From the NCBI RefSeq assembly GCF_002760655.1, contig NZ_PDOC01000006.1:62001-126000 (forward strand): a DNA stretch of 64,000 nucleotides. Direction: 5' to 3'. The notes under the pieces were generated by a model. It did no database searches. It was not told the DNA's origin and saw only the letters and a program-made list of their open reading frames with translations. The position numbers were made by a program, and so were the translations under genes. Shown here one piece after another: positions 18,040 through 27,138 of this stretch (its first letter is position 1; every line of letters starts with the position of its first letter). The stretch comes from Massilia eurypsychrophila. Its GTDB lineage: Bacteria; Pseudomonadota; Gammaproteobacteria; Burkholderiales; Burkholderiaceae_D.

Positions 18040-19536
18040 ATGGACGCGGCGATGGACTACAAGGTGCTTTTAAGTAGCTTCGAGCAGACGCAGGAAATGG
18101 CCGACTGGCCGCGCCAGCGCGTCATTCACGCTTGCCTGCGCGCTGCCATCATTGGCGGCAGCCTGGCGGCCGGCACCCGCCTGCTGGCCAGCCGCGCGCT
18201 GGCGTCCGAGCTGGGCATCGCGCGCAACACGGTGCTGTATGCTTACGATCAGCTCGCGACCGAAGGCCTGGTGCGCGCGACTGCGCGCGGCACGCTGGTA
18301 GCCGCGTTGGCGCTGCCGGCGCCGCGCAAGCCGGTCGGCGCGCCTGCCAACGGCGCCATCGCGCGCCGCATGCAGGGCGTGCGCACCATGACGCCGGCCG
18401 ACTCGGGGACGGGCGCATTTGCGCCCGGCGTGCCGGCGCTCGATACGTTTCCGGTGGCGCTGTGGCGGCGCGCGCTGGACCGCGCCTGGCGCTCGCTCGG
18501 CAGCGACGAATTGAACTATGCCGATACGGCCGGCATCCCTGCCCTGCGCGAAGAAATCAGCGCCTATCTCGGCGCCTCGCGCGGGGTGCGCTGCCACGCC
18601 GGCCAGGTGTTCGTCACCAGCGGCACGCAGGCAAGCCTGGAAATCTGCGCGCGCACCTTCGCCGACGCCGGCGACACCGCGTGGCTTGAAAACCCCGGCT
18701 ATCTGGGCGCGGTGGCGGCGTTCCGGTCGGCCCAGCTGCGCACCGTCGGCATCGATGTCGACGCAGACGGCATCCATCCAGGCGCGAATGAGTGGACGAA
18801 GAACAAGCCGCGGCTCATCTACATCACGCCGTCGCATCAGTACCCGACCGGCACGGTGCTCGACATGCCGCGCCGACTCGCGATGCTGGCGCAGGCCAAG
18901 GCGTGCGGCGCCTTGATCATCGAGGACGACTACGACAGCGAGTTCCGCCATGAAGGACCGCCGCTGCCGGCGATGCAGGGCCTGGCGGGCGACGCGCCGG
19001 TGATCTACCTGGGCACCTTCAGCAAGACGATGTTCCCGGCGCTGCGCACCGGTTACATGGTGGTGCCGGAAAACCTGGTGGCGCCTTTGGGCGCGGTGCT
19101 CGCCCGCATGGCGTCGCACGGGCGCGTCGCCGACCAGCTGGCGCTGGCCGATTTTCTGCGCAGCGGGCAGTTCGGCGTGCACCTGCGCCGCATGCGCCGG
19201 CTGTACCGCAGCCGCCGCGACGCGCTGGTCGACGCGCTGCAGCGCCATCTGGGCGACGACATCGTCATCCACGGCAGCTCGGCCGGCATTCACCTGTCGT
19301 TCCGGTTCGTCGATACGCGCCTGGTCGACACCGACATCGCCGCGGCTGCGATGGAACGCGGCATCGTCGCGCGCGCGCTCAGCGCCCATGCGTCGGGCCT
19401 GCGCAAACACGGCTGGAACGGTTTGATGCTCGGTTACGCGCAGGTCGACGTGGCGCACATGGAGGCCGCCGTCAAGACGCTGGCCGCGGTCATCACGGCG
19501 GCTGCGCGCGACCAGGAGAGCGCTTCGCCGACGTAA
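18040..19536 (+). CDS. MocR/PdxR-family transcriptional regulator (GntR HTH + aminotransferase fold)
   Basis: About 498 residues: an N-terminal winged helix of the GntR type (RVIHACLRAAIIGGSLAAG, LASELGIARNTVLYAYDQL) and a C-terminal fold-type I aminotransferase-like domain with DDYDSEF and the PLP lysine in GTFSKTMFP. Such regulators sense PLP or an amino compound and control neighbouring genes, here probably the divergent GST. The ORF is open 78 codons upstream, but similarity starts at MDAAMDYKVLL, so ATG 18040 or 18052 is the likely start; neither has a strong ribosome site. A decayed second copy lies at 9856-10335. A strong hairpin terminator follows the stop. Confidence 0.92.
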   Translation: MDAAMDYKVLLSSFEQTQEMADWPRQRVIHACLRAAIIGGSLAAGTRLLASRALASELGIARNTVLYAYDQLATEGLVRATARGTLVAALALPAPRKPVGAPANGAIARRMQGVRTMTPADSGTGAFAPGVPALDTFPVALWRRALDRAWRSLGSDELNYADTAGIPALREEISAYLGASRGVRCHAGQVFVTSGTQASLEICARTFADAGDTAWLENPGYLGAVAAFRSAQLRTVGIDVDADGIHPGANEWTKNKPRLIYITPSHQYPTGTVLDMPRRLAMLAQAKACGALIIEDDYDSEFRHEGPPLPAMQGLAGDAPVIYLGTFSKTMFPALRTGYMVVPENLVAPLGAVLARMASHGRVADQLALADFLRSGQFGVHLRRMRRLYRSRRDALVDALQRHLGDDIVIHGSSAGIHLSFRFVDTRLVDTDIAAAAMERGIVARALSAHASGLRKHGWNGLMLGYAQVDVAHMEAAVKTLAAVITAAARDQESASPT

Positions 19537-19562
19537 AAAAACCCGCACGAATGCGGGTTTTT
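19536..19562. terminator. Rho-independent terminator, probably bidirectional
   Basis: AAAAACCCGCA, loop CGAA, TGCGGGTTTTT: a perfect 11-bp stem flanked by A and T runs, lying between the convergent MocR gene and the small acidic protein gene. Confidence 0.9.
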
Positions 19563-19582
19563 CACCAATCTGGAAAAGGCGC

Positions 19583-19903
19583 TTAATGCCGCGGCTTCAT
19601 CTCGTCGGAGATCTGGTCGCCGCCGCCCTGGCCCTCGCCCAGCTCGGCGTCACTACCGCCGTCCGGAATATCGGCAGCGTCGCGCGCGGCTGGCGGCGGC
19701 TGGCCCAGGGCGCCACCGACGCCAGGGTCGACCGCCGGGCCGGTCGACTTGATCGCCCCGTCCATTGGCGGCGCGTTGTAATCGGGCGTGGTCAGCACTT
19801 CCTGGCCGACGACCTTGTCGGCGTCGCCACGGGCGGCCGGATCGGGCGGATGGGTCGGGATCGGCGGCTGGCCTTCCAGTTCGATGTCTTTGTTGATGGT
19901 CAT
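19583..19903 (-). CDS. Small acidic, Pro/Gly-rich hypothetical protein (106 aa)
   Basis: ATG at 19903 (minus strand) follows a GAGGAG ribosome site and is preferred to upstream in-frame starts. The product begins MTINKDIELEGQPPIPTHPP and is rich in Pro, Gly, Asp and Ala (VDPGVGGALGQPPPAA, DAELGEGQGGGDQISDEM), without a signal peptide, membrane segment or recognised domain. It looks intrinsically disordered. The good ribosome site and GC-rich codon pattern support a real gene. Function unknown. Confidence 0.65.
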   Translation of the reverse strand: MTINKDIELEGQPPIPTHPPDPAARGDADKVVGQEVLTTPDYNAPPMDGAIKSTGPAVDPGVGGALGQPPPAARDAADIPDGGSDAELGEGQGGGDQISDEMKPRH

Positions 19904-20033
19904 GATTGCTCCTCGGTTGATGGCTTGATGATAACGAAATTCCGCGGACAACGACTTTGTGTTGCCGTGCGCCCATCGTTCGCCACACCTGGCCTGCCCC
20001 GGCGACACGCGCCGCCGGGGCCCAGCCGAAACC

Positions 20034-21461
20034 CTAGTTGACACTGGCGCTGTCCCAGCCGCCGCCGAGCGAGCGGATCAGCGCCACGGTCGTCACCGCC
20101 TGGTTGCCGCGCAGTTGCGCCGCGTTGCGTTCGATCAGCGCCAGATTGCGTTGCGCGTCGAGCAGGTCGAGATAGCTCGAACGGCCCGCCTGGTACAGCT
20201 TCTGCGCCAGGTCGGCCGAGCGGCGCGCCAGCACCACGCCGGCGTCGATCTGCTCCGACTGGCCGGCCAGGATGCGCAGGCCGGCAAGGTTGTCCTCAAC
20301 CTCGGCGAACGCCACCAACACGTTCTGCCGGTACGCCGCGACCGACTCCTCGAGCACCGCTTCGCTGCGCGCGACATTGGCCTTGTTGCGGCCGCCGTCG
20401 ATGATCGGCATCGACATCAGCGCGCCCAGCACCCACGAGCGGCTGCTCCATTTCAGCACGTTCGACAGCGCGCTCGATTCGCCGCCGCCGGCGGCCGACA
20501 GGCCAAGCGCCGGGAACATCGCCGCGCGCGCCTGCCCGATGCGGGCATTCGACGCCACCATCGCACGCTGAGCCGCGGCGATGTCGGGGCGCCGCTCCAG
20601 CAGCGCCGACGGCAGCCCGGCCGGAATTGCCGGCAGCAGCGCCGCTTGCAGCAGCGGGTTCGCCTGCGCGGCGAAATCGGCCGCCGGCTTGCCCAGCAAG
20701 ACGGCCAGCGCATGTTCGAGCTGCACGCGCTGGCGCTGCAGGCCGATCGCTTCGGCGCGCGCCGCCGCCAGTTCGGTCTTGGCGCGCACCAGGTCGAATT
20801 CGCCGATGTCGCCATTGTCGAAGCGGCTCTGGTTGACCTTCACGCTTTGCTGGCGCAGGTCGACGCTCTTGGCCAGCGTCGCCAGTTCGGCGTCGGTGGC
20901 GCGGATGCGGAAGTACGTCTGGGCGACGTCGGCCTGCAGCGCCAGCAGCACCGAGCGGTAGGTCGCTTCGGACCCTGCCGCATCGGCCTGCGCCGCGCTG
21001 ACGCCGGCGGCGATGCGGCCGAACAGGTCGACTTCATAACTGGCCGACAGGCTGGCCTGGTACGTCGTGCTTCGCGGCTGCGACGGGGCGCCGCTGCGCT
21101 GGGCGCCGACACCGGCGCCCAGCTGCACACTGCGATCGGATTCGGCGAGGCCGGCCAGCGCCCTCGCCTGTTTGACGCGCGCCGCGGCAACTGCCAGGCT
21201 GGCGTTGGCGGCCGTGGCCTCGTCGACCATCGCGGTCAGGACGGGGTCATGGAACGCCAGCCACCACTGGCCGCGCGCCTGCGCCTCGGCCGGCTGGGCG
21301 CTTTTCCAAGTGGTGCCGTCGGCGGCCGTCACCGGCTGCGACGATTCCTTGAAGGCGGCCGGCACCGGCACCGCCGGCGCGTTGAGCACCGGAGTGCTCG
21401 AGCAGGCGACCAGCAGCAGCGCCGTCAGCAAAGGGGCGATGCGAATTGCGAGCTTGTTCAT
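20034..21461 (-). CDS. RND efflux outer-membrane lipoprotein, NodT/OprM family
   Basis: A 475-residue TolC-like outer-membrane factor with a lipoprotein signal (LLLVACSS). It has the paired OEP repeats: WWLAFHDPVLTAMVDEA with AVAAARVKQARALAG in the first half and QNVLVAFAEVEDNLAGLR in the second. It forms the trimeric exit duct of the tripartite pump encoded by the two upstream genes. ATGA overlap with the permease stop at 21461 shows translational coupling. It is the last gene of the operon. Confidence 0.95.
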   Translation of the reverse strand: MNKLAIRIAPLLTALLLVACSSTPVLNAPAVPVPAAFKESSQPVTAADGTTWKSAQPAEAQARGQWWLAFHDPVLTAMVDEATAANASLAVAAARVKQARALAGLAESDRSVQLGAGVGAQRSGAPSQPRSTTYQASLSASYEVDLFGRIAAGVSAAQADAAGSEATYRSVLLALQADVAQTYFRIRATDAELATLAKSVDLRQQSVKVNQSRFDNGDIGEFDLVRAKTELAAARAEAIGLQRQRVQLEHALAVLLGKPAADFAAQANPLLQAALLPAIPAGLPSALLERRPDIAAAQRAMVASNARIGQARAAMFPALGLSAAGGGESSALSNVLKWSSRSWVLGALMSMPIIDGGRNKANVARSEAVLEESVAAYRQNVLVAFAEVEDNLAGLRILAGQSEQIDAGVVLARRSADLAQKLYQAGRSSYLDLLDAQRNLALIERNAAQLRGNQAVTTVALIRSLGGGWDSASVN

Positions 21462-24400
21462 CAGATGGCTCCTTCCGGTTGCGCGGCCACGGCCACGCTG
21501 GTTTCAGGTTCGACCTTGTGGTCGTGTCGTTTGGCGAAAGTGCGCAGCAGGACGTAGAACACCGGCGTCAGGAACAGGCCGAAGAAGGTCACGCCAAGCA
21601 TGCCGCCGAACACCGCCACGCCCATCGCATGACGCATCTCGGAGCCTGCGCCGGTGGAGAACACCAGCGGCAGCACACCCATGATGAAAGCGATCGACGT
21701 CATCAGGATCGGACGCAGGCGCAGGCGGCACGATTCGAGCGCGGCTTCGACGACGGTGCGGCCGTGGTCTTCGAGCTCGCGGGCGAATTCGACGATCAGG
21801 ATCGCGTTCTTCGACGCCAGCCCCACCAGCACGAATAGCGCAATCTGCGTGAAGATGTTGTTGTCGCCGCCAGTCAGCTTGACGCCAACCAGGGCGCACA
21901 GGATCGACATCGGCACGATCAGGATCACCGCCAGCGGCAAGGTCCAGCTCTCGTACTGTGCGGCGAGCACCAGGAACACCAGCAGCACGCACAGCGGGAA
22001 CACGTACATCATCGTATTACCGGACAAGATGTCCTGGTACGTCAGTTCGGTCCACTCGAAAGTGACGCCCTTCGGCAGCACTTCCCTGGCGATTTTTTCC
22101 ATCGCGGCCTGGGCCTGGCCGGACGACACGCCAGGCGCGGGGCCGCCGTTCATGTCGGCCGAGACGTAGGCGTTGTAGCGCTGCACGCGGTCAGGACCAT
22201 AGCTGTCCTTTATGCGCATCAGCGACGACAGCGGAATCATCTCGCCCTTGTCGTTGCGCACCTTCAGCTGCGCGATGTCTTCCGGCTTCGAACGGAACGG
22301 CGCGTCGGCCTGCACGCGCACCTGGTAGGTACGGCCGAACTGGTTGAAGTCGTTGACGTACAGCGAACCGAGGTTGATCTGCAAGGTCTGGTAGATCGTC
22401 GCCAGCGGCACGCCGAGCTGCTTGGCCTTGACGCGGTCGACGTCGGCGAACAGCTGGGGCACGTTGATCTGGAAGCTGGAGAACACGCCGGCCAGGTTCT
22501 TGTCGGCCCACGCCTTGCCCTGCATCGCCTGCACTGCCTTGTACAGTTCATCGTTGCCGACGTTGGCGCGGTCTTCAACCATCATCTTGAAGCCGCCCGT
22601 GGTACCCAGGCCGTTGACCGGCGGCGGCGGGAACACCATGATGAAGGCGTCCTGGATGCTGCCGAGCTGCTTGTTGATCTCTGCGGCGATCGCCTCGCCG
22701 CTTTCGTTCTTGGCCTTGCGCTGGTCGAACGGCTTGAGCGTGGTGAACACGATGCCGGCGTTCGGTGCGTTGGTAAAGCCGTTGATCGACAGGCCGGGGA
22801 ACGCGATCGACGATTCGACGCCAGGCACTTTCGAGGCGATGTCGGACATGCGGCGAATTACCGCTTCGGTACGGTCCAGAGAGGCGGCGTCGGGCAGCTG
22901 CGCAAAACCGATCAGGTACTGCTTGTCCTGGGCCGGCACGAAGCCGTTCGGCACCACCTTGAACATGAACACGGCGGCAATGGCCAGCATGGCGTAGATC
23001 CCCAGCGACAGCGACTTGCGCTTGAGGACACCATTGACGCCTTTTTCATAGCGCACCGAGGTGCGGCCGAAGAAGCGGTTGAACCAGCCGAAGAAGCCGC
23101 CGAAGACCTTGTCCATGCCGCGCGTAAGGCGGTCTTTCGGCGCATGGTGCGGCTTGAGCAGCGCGGCGGCCAGCGCCGGCGACAAGGTCAGCGAACTGAA
23201 AGCGGAGATCACGGTGGAAATGGCGATCGTCAGCGCGAACTGGCGGTAGAACTGGCCGGACAGGCCGGAGACGAACGCGATCGGCACGAACACGGCGCAC
23301 AGCACCAGCGCGATGGCGATGATCGGGCCGCTCACTTCCTTCATGGCCTGCACCGTAGCGTCGCGCGGAGTCAGGCCCGCTTCGATATTGCGCTCGACGT
23401 TTTCGACCACCACGATGGCGTCGTCGACTACGATGCCGATCGCCAGCACGAGCCCGAACAGCGACAGCGTGTTGATCGAAAAGCCGAAGGCGAGCATCAC
23501 CGCGAAGGTGCCGATGATCGATACCGGCACGGCGACGAGCGGGATGATCGAAGCGCGCCAGGTCTGCAGGAAGATGATCACCACCAGTACCACCAGCGCC
23601 ACCGCTTCAAGCAGGGTGAAGATGACGGCCTTGATCGACTCGCGCACGAACTGGGTCGGGTCGTAGACCACGCTGTATTCGACGCCTTCCGGGAAGTCGG
23701 CCTTCAGTTCGGCCATCTTGGCGCGCACGTCGGCAGACAGTTGAAGCGCGTTCGAGCCAGGCGCTTCGAAAATGGCAATCGCCGCCGCCGACTTGTTGTT
23801 CAGCAGCGAGCGCAGTGCGTAAGAGTTGGAACCGAGTTCGAGGCGGGCCACGTCTTTGAGTTGCGTCAGCGCGCCGTCGGCGCCGGTGCGCACGATGATG
23901 GCGCCGAATTCCTCGATGGTCGACAGGCGGCCCTGGGTGTTGACGGTGAGCTGGAACTCGGAGTTTTTCGACGGCGAAGTGCCGATCACGCCGGCCGCGA
24001 CCTGGACGTTCTGTTCGCGGATGGCTGCCACGATGTCGGCCGCGGTCATGCCGCGCGCCGCCACTTTCTGCGGATCGAGCCAGACGCGCATGGCGTAGTC
24101 GCCGGCGCCGAACAGCTGGACGTCGCCCATGCCCTCGATACGCGCCAGCTGGTCTTTCACGTTCAGCACGGCGTAGTTGCGCAGGTAGACGTCGTCGTAG
24201 CGCCCGGTCGGCGAGACCAGGTGGACCACCATCGTCAGGTTGGGCGAGGTCTTGACCGCGGTAACGCCGATCTGGCGCACCTCTTCGGGCAGGCGCGGCA
24301 AGGCGCGCTGGATGCGGTTCTGCACCTGCGTCTCGGCCGTCTCGATATCGGTGCCGACCTTGAAGGTGACGGTCAGCGCCAGGGCGCCGTCGGAGGTCGA

Positions 24401-24649
24401 CTGCGACGACATGTACAGCATGCCTTCGATGCCGTTGATCTGCTCCTCGAGCGGCGCGGCGACCGTTTCGGCGATGATCTTCGGATTGGCGCCCGGGTAC
24501 AGGGCGCGCACCACCACCGAAGGCGGCACCACGTCCGGATACTCGGAGATCGGCAGCTTGAAGATCGACAGCAGGCCGGCGACGAATATGATGATCGACA
24601 GGACGGCCGCGAAAATCGGCCGGTCGATGAAGAAGCGAGAGAAGTTCAT
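21461..24649 (-). CDS. Multidrug efflux RND permease, HAE1 (AcrB/MexB-like)
   Basis: A 1062-residue inner-membrane proton/drug antiporter with full AcrB layout: FIDRPIFAAVLSIIIFVAG at the N-terminus, two porter domains, and the proton-relay helix GIVVDDAIVVVENVER with the Asp pair. The second half repeats the layout (GLASKNAILIVEFARELED). It exports hydrophobic and amphiphilic compounds together with the adaptor (24654-25847) and outer-membrane factor (20034-21461). Spacing to the adaptor is only a few bases. The substrate range cannot be read from the sequence. Confidence 0.96.
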   Translation of the reverse strand: MNFSRFFIDRPIFAAVLSIIIFVAGLLSIFKLPISEYPDVVPPSVVVRALYPGANPKIIAETVAAPLEEQINGIEGMLYMSSQSTSDGALALTVTFKVGTDIETAETQVQNRIQRALPRLPEEVRQIGVTAVKTSPNLTMVVHLVSPTGRYDDVYLRNYAVLNVKDQLARIEGMGDVQLFGAGDYAMRVWLDPQKVAARGMTAADIVAAIREQNVQVAAGVIGTSPSKNSEFQLTVNTQGRLSTIEEFGAIIVRTGADGALTQLKDVARLELGSNSYALRSLLNNKSAAAIAIFEAPGSNALQLSADVRAKMAELKADFPEGVEYSVVYDPTQFVRESIKAVIFTLLEAVALVVLVVIIFLQTWRASIIPLVAVPVSIIGTFAVMLAFGFSINTLSLFGLVLAIGIVVDDAIVVVENVERNIEAGLTPRDATVQAMKEVSGPIIAIALVLCAVFVPIAFVSGLSGQFYRQFALTIAISTVISAFSSLTLSPALAAALLKPHHAPKDRLTRGMDKVFGGFFGWFNRFFGRTSVRYEKGVNGVLKRKSLSLGIYAMLAIAAVFMFKVVPNGFVPAQDKQYLIGFAQLPDAASLDRTEAVIRRMSDIASKVPGVESSIAFPGLSINGFTNAPNAGIVFTTLKPFDQRKAKNESGEAIAAEINKQLGSIQDAFIMVFPPPPVNGLGTTGGFKMMVEDRANVGNDELYKAVQAMQGKAWADKNLAGVFSSFQINVPQLFADVDRVKAKQLGVPLATIYQTLQINLGSLYVNDFNQFGRTYQVRVQADAPFRSKPEDIAQLKVRNDKGEMIPLSSLMRIKDSYGPDRVQRYNAYVSADMNGGPAPGVSSGQAQAAMEKIAREVLPKGVTFEWTELTYQDILSGNTMMYVFPLCVLLVFLVLAAQYESWTLPLAVILIVPMSILCALVGVKLTGGDNNIFTQIALFVLVGLASKNAILIVEFARELEDHGRTVVEAALESCRLRLRPILMTSIAFIMGVLPLVFSTGAGSEMRHAMGVAVFGGMLGVTFFGLFLTPVFYVLLRTFAKRHDHKVEPETSVAVAAQPEGAI

Positions 24650-24653
24650 CTTA

Positions 24654-25847
24654 TTATTCCTTGGTGTTCACGGCTGCGACGGCGAGCTTGGAATCGGCGT
24701 CCATCGCCACCAGCTGCGCCGTGACCTTCGCACCCGGCTGCACGCGCTGCAGGCCGTTGACGATGATCTTCTCGCCCGGCTTGAGGCCCTGGCGCACCAC
24801 GCGCATGCCGTCGGCCACGGGGCCGAGCACCACGGCGCGGTATTCGGCCGTGTTGTCGGCCTTGACGACGTAGACGAACTTGCGGTTCTGGTCAGTGCCG
24901 ATGGCGCGCTCGCTGATGACAGGCAAGGTGGTCTTTGCCTGCGGGTCGCCCGACAGCTGGACGCGCGCGAACAGGCCAGGCACCAGCACGTTGTCTTCGT
25001 TGCCGAAGGTAGCGCGCATGCGCACGCTGCCGGTGGCCGAATCGAGCCGGTTGTCGACGAATTCGAGCTTGCCTTCGTGCGGGAAGCCGACTTCATTGGC
25101 CAGGCCCACCTTGACTACCACAGGCGTGCCTTTTTGCGCCACGCGGGCCACTCGCAGGTAGGTCTCTTCGTCGCCGTCGAAACTGGCGTAGATCCCTTTG
25201 TTGGACACCACCGACGTCAGGATTGCTGCACCGTCGACCAGATTACCGGTAGTGATTTCGGCTTTCGACACGCGGCCGCTGATCGGCGCGGTGACGCGGG
25301 TGTAGGCCAGGTTCAAACGGGCCGCTTCGAGCGAAGCCTGGGCGGCGCGCACGTTGGCGTCGAGTTCCTTCAGGCTCGAGGCCTTCTCGTCGACCTCGCG
25401 CTGGGCGATCGCCTTGTCGGCGACCAGGCGCTCGGAGCGGGCCAGTTCGAGGCGCGCCAGGTCGGCCCTGGCGCGCGCCGACACGGCGGTCGCTTCGGCG
25501 CGGTTCGCTTCAGCCTGGAACGGGCGAGCGTCGATGACGAACAACACGTCGCCCTTGTTGACCATGCTGCCCGGCTTGAAATTGACCGAGGTGATGAAAC
25601 CACCGACACGGGCACGAATGTCGACCCGCTCCAGCGCTTCGAGGCGGCCGGAGAACTCCTGCGTCTCGTTGACCTGGCGTTCGAGCACGGTGGCCGCGGT
25701 CACTGGCGGTCCGCCGGCGGCCGGTGCTTCCTGGGCCTTGCTGTTGGCGGGGCCGCAGCCGGACAGGCCGATCGCGGTCAGTCCGACGAGCGCGATGGCC
25801 GCTGCCAGGGGGCGCACGGAGAGCTTGAAGTTGTGGGTGGTTTTCAT
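24654..25847 (-). CDS. RND efflux periplasmic adaptor (membrane-fusion lipoprotein)
   Basis: A 397-residue MexA/AcrA-type adaptor: lipoprotein signal with IGLSGCGPA, a lipoyl half-motif VDIRARVGGFITSVNFKPG, a long alpha-helical hairpin (residues ~100-170, many Ala/Glu/Arg), the second lipoyl half VTAPISGRVSKAEI and beta-barrel/membrane-proximal domains. It links the permease to the outer-membrane factor. About 160 bases separate it from the pseudo-hydrolase gene upstream, enough for a hairpin (25948-25965) and possibly an extra promoter. Confidence 0.95.
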   Translation of the reverse strand: MKTTHNFKLSVRPLAAAIALVGLTAIGLSGCGPANSKAQEAPAAGGPPVTAATVLERQVNETQEFSGRLEALERVDIRARVGGFITSVNFKPGSMVNKGDVLFVIDARPFQAEANRAEATAVSARARADLARLELARSERLVADKAIAQREVDEKASSLKELDANVRAAQASLEAARLNLAYTRVTAPISGRVSKAEITTGNLVDGAAILTSVVSNKGIYASFDGDEETYLRVARVAQKGTPVVVKVGLANEVGFPHEGKLEFVDNRLDSATGSVRMRATFGNEDNVLVPGLFARVQLSGDPQAKTTLPVISERAIGTDQNRKFVYVVKADNTAEYRAVVLGPVADGMRVVRQGLKPGEKIIVNGLQRVQPGAKVTAQLVAMDADSKLAVAAVNTKE

Positions 25848-25947
25848 GGTTTCATTCCTATTTTTTTAAGATCGACAGGCGTAACGGCGCCTGCTTGGTC
25901 GGCCAAAGGCTGGCGACATGCAAAAGCAACAGCAATAGCTATCCCAT

Positions 25948-25965
25948 GGCGCCCGGCCGGGCGCC
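25948..25965. repeat. Perfect 18-bp GC palindrome upstream of the efflux adaptor gene
   Basis: GGCGCCCGGCCGGGCGCC is fully self-complementary and lies between the pseudo-hydrolase stop (26007) and the adaptor start (25847), on the transcribed minus strand. It could fold as a hairpin that protects or attenuates the message, or bind a dimeric protein. There is no T run after it, so it is not a classical terminator. Confidence 0.55.
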
Positions 25966-26006
25966 TGGTTCAGCGGTGGAGGTGGTACTTAGAAACTCGG
26001 CTCAGT

Positions 26007-26846
26007 TCAACTGGGGGGCGGTGCCAGGGAAGCGAGGAAACGGGAAATTTCAACGATCGCCGATCCGGCGCAGGCGCATTCATTGCGCGCGGTAGCGTCT
26101 TCGAGCGAGACGGCGGACAGGCGCTTGAGCGTGGTGGCGACGCCGGCGGCGGACAGCTTGGCGGCGTATTGTTCAGCCTCGTCGCGCAATGGGTCGTCTT
26201 CGGCCGACAGGATCAGCGCCGGCGGCAGGTTCTTCAGGCGGCTCGACTGCAGCGGCGACGCATACGGGTGGGTGCGGTCGGCGCCGTTGGGCAGGTAATC
26301 GCGGTAGCTGGCCGCGCACTTGTCGGCCACGCCGGCCATGGCGTCATCGAGCTTGACTTCGCGCATCGAGCAGGTGGTCAGCCCGGGATCGAGCATCGGC
26401 ATGATCAGGATCTGCGCGGCGAGGTCCGGGCCGCCGCGGTCGCGCGACATCAGCGCGCAGACGGCAGCGAGGTTGGCGCCGGCCTCGATGCCGGCCACCA
26501 CAAGATAGGTGCCGTTCCAGCCAAGCTTGGCCTTGTTCTTTTTCGCCCACTTCAGCACCGCATGGGCGTCTTCGACGGCTGCGGGGAACGGCGCCTCGGT
26601 GGCCAGGGTGTAGCGCGAGGCCAGCACCAGCTGGTTGGCACCGCCGCAGGCAGCGCTGCTCATGCGGCGCAGGAACTGGTCGGGTTCATCGAGGTCGCCT
26701 TCGACGAAGCCGCCGCCGTGGAAGAACACCACCAGGGTTTCCTTCTTGCCGCGTACGCCGGCGACGGCGTACAGGCGCGCCGCCAGTGGCCCGGCCGCGC
26801 CGGCTACCTCAAGCTCGCGGATCGCCAGTTCGGCCACCGCGTTCAT
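26007..26846 (-). CDS. Alpha/beta hydrolase of the HSL type lacking catalytic residues
   Basis: A 279-residue hormone-sensitive-lipase-like fold: the oxyanion motif VFFHGGGFVEGD is intact and the acid-containing segment SAEDDPLRDE is present. The nucleophile elbow, normally GDSAGG, reads GIEAGA, so the serine is replaced by glutamate, and the usual C-terminal His motif (HGF) is missing (LSAVSLEDATARNEC). Hydrolysis by the standard mechanism seems impossible. A binding or regulatory role for the fold is the simplest inference. It overlaps the small membrane-protein gene by four bases (ATGA) and precedes the RND genes in the same direction, so it belongs to the efflux operon. Confidence 0.88.
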   Translation of the reverse strand: MNAVAELAIRELEVAGAAGPLAARLYAVAGVRGKKETLVVFFHGGGFVEGDLDEPDQFLRRMSSAACGGANQLVLASRYTLATEAPFPAAVEDAHAVLKWAKKNKAKLGWNGTYLVVAGIEAGANLAAVCALMSRDRGGPDLAAQILIMPMLDPGLTTCSMREVKLDDAMAGVADKCAASYRDYLPNGADRTHPYASPLQSSRLKNLPPALILSAEDDPLRDEAEQYAAKLSAAGVATTLKRLSAVSLEDATARNECACAGSAIVEISRFLASLAPPPS

Positions 26847-27040
26847 CGGGCGCTGCCCTGGCCGGCGAGTTCCGCGCTGGCCACTTTGGAACCGTTGAAC
26901 AGGTCATGTGCAAGTGCATCAAAAGTGCCGCGTTCGGCCACTGCCGCTTGCTGGAATTGTTCGGAATACGTCATGCCGGTCAGGACGCTGAGACTCAGCA
27001 CCAGTCCAAATACTGTAATAATGGCATCTTTGATTCGCAT
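26843..27040 (-). CDS. Small single-pass membrane protein leading the efflux operon (65 aa)
   Basis: A 65-residue protein with an uncleaved-looking N-terminal hydrophobic segment (AIITVFGLVLSLSVLTGM) after MRIKD, then a soluble tail rich in Ala and charged residues. An AAAGGAG ribosome site precedes the ATG. Its stop overlaps the start of the pseudo-hydrolase gene (ATGA). It is the first gene after the intergenic region shared with the LysR gene. No family is recognised; a small partner of the RND pump (as AcrZ is for AcrB) is a speculation from position only. Confidence 0.7.
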   Translation of the reverse strand: MRIKDAIITVFGLVLSLSVLTGMTYSEQFQQAAVAERGTFDALAHDLFNGSKVASAELAGQGSAR

Positions 27041-27138
27041 GACGTGCTCCTTTGTATTACTTTTGCTTGCATCCTTTGATGCAGTACGTGTACTTTAAAC
27101 CTGTTCTGACAACTGATAAATACGTCAATAGCGAATTG

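Noticed and set aside
24240-27098. 952-codon plus-strand frame spanning the efflux adaptor and hydrolase
   Set aside because: It crosses two recognisable minus-strand genes and their gap and has no protein motifs.
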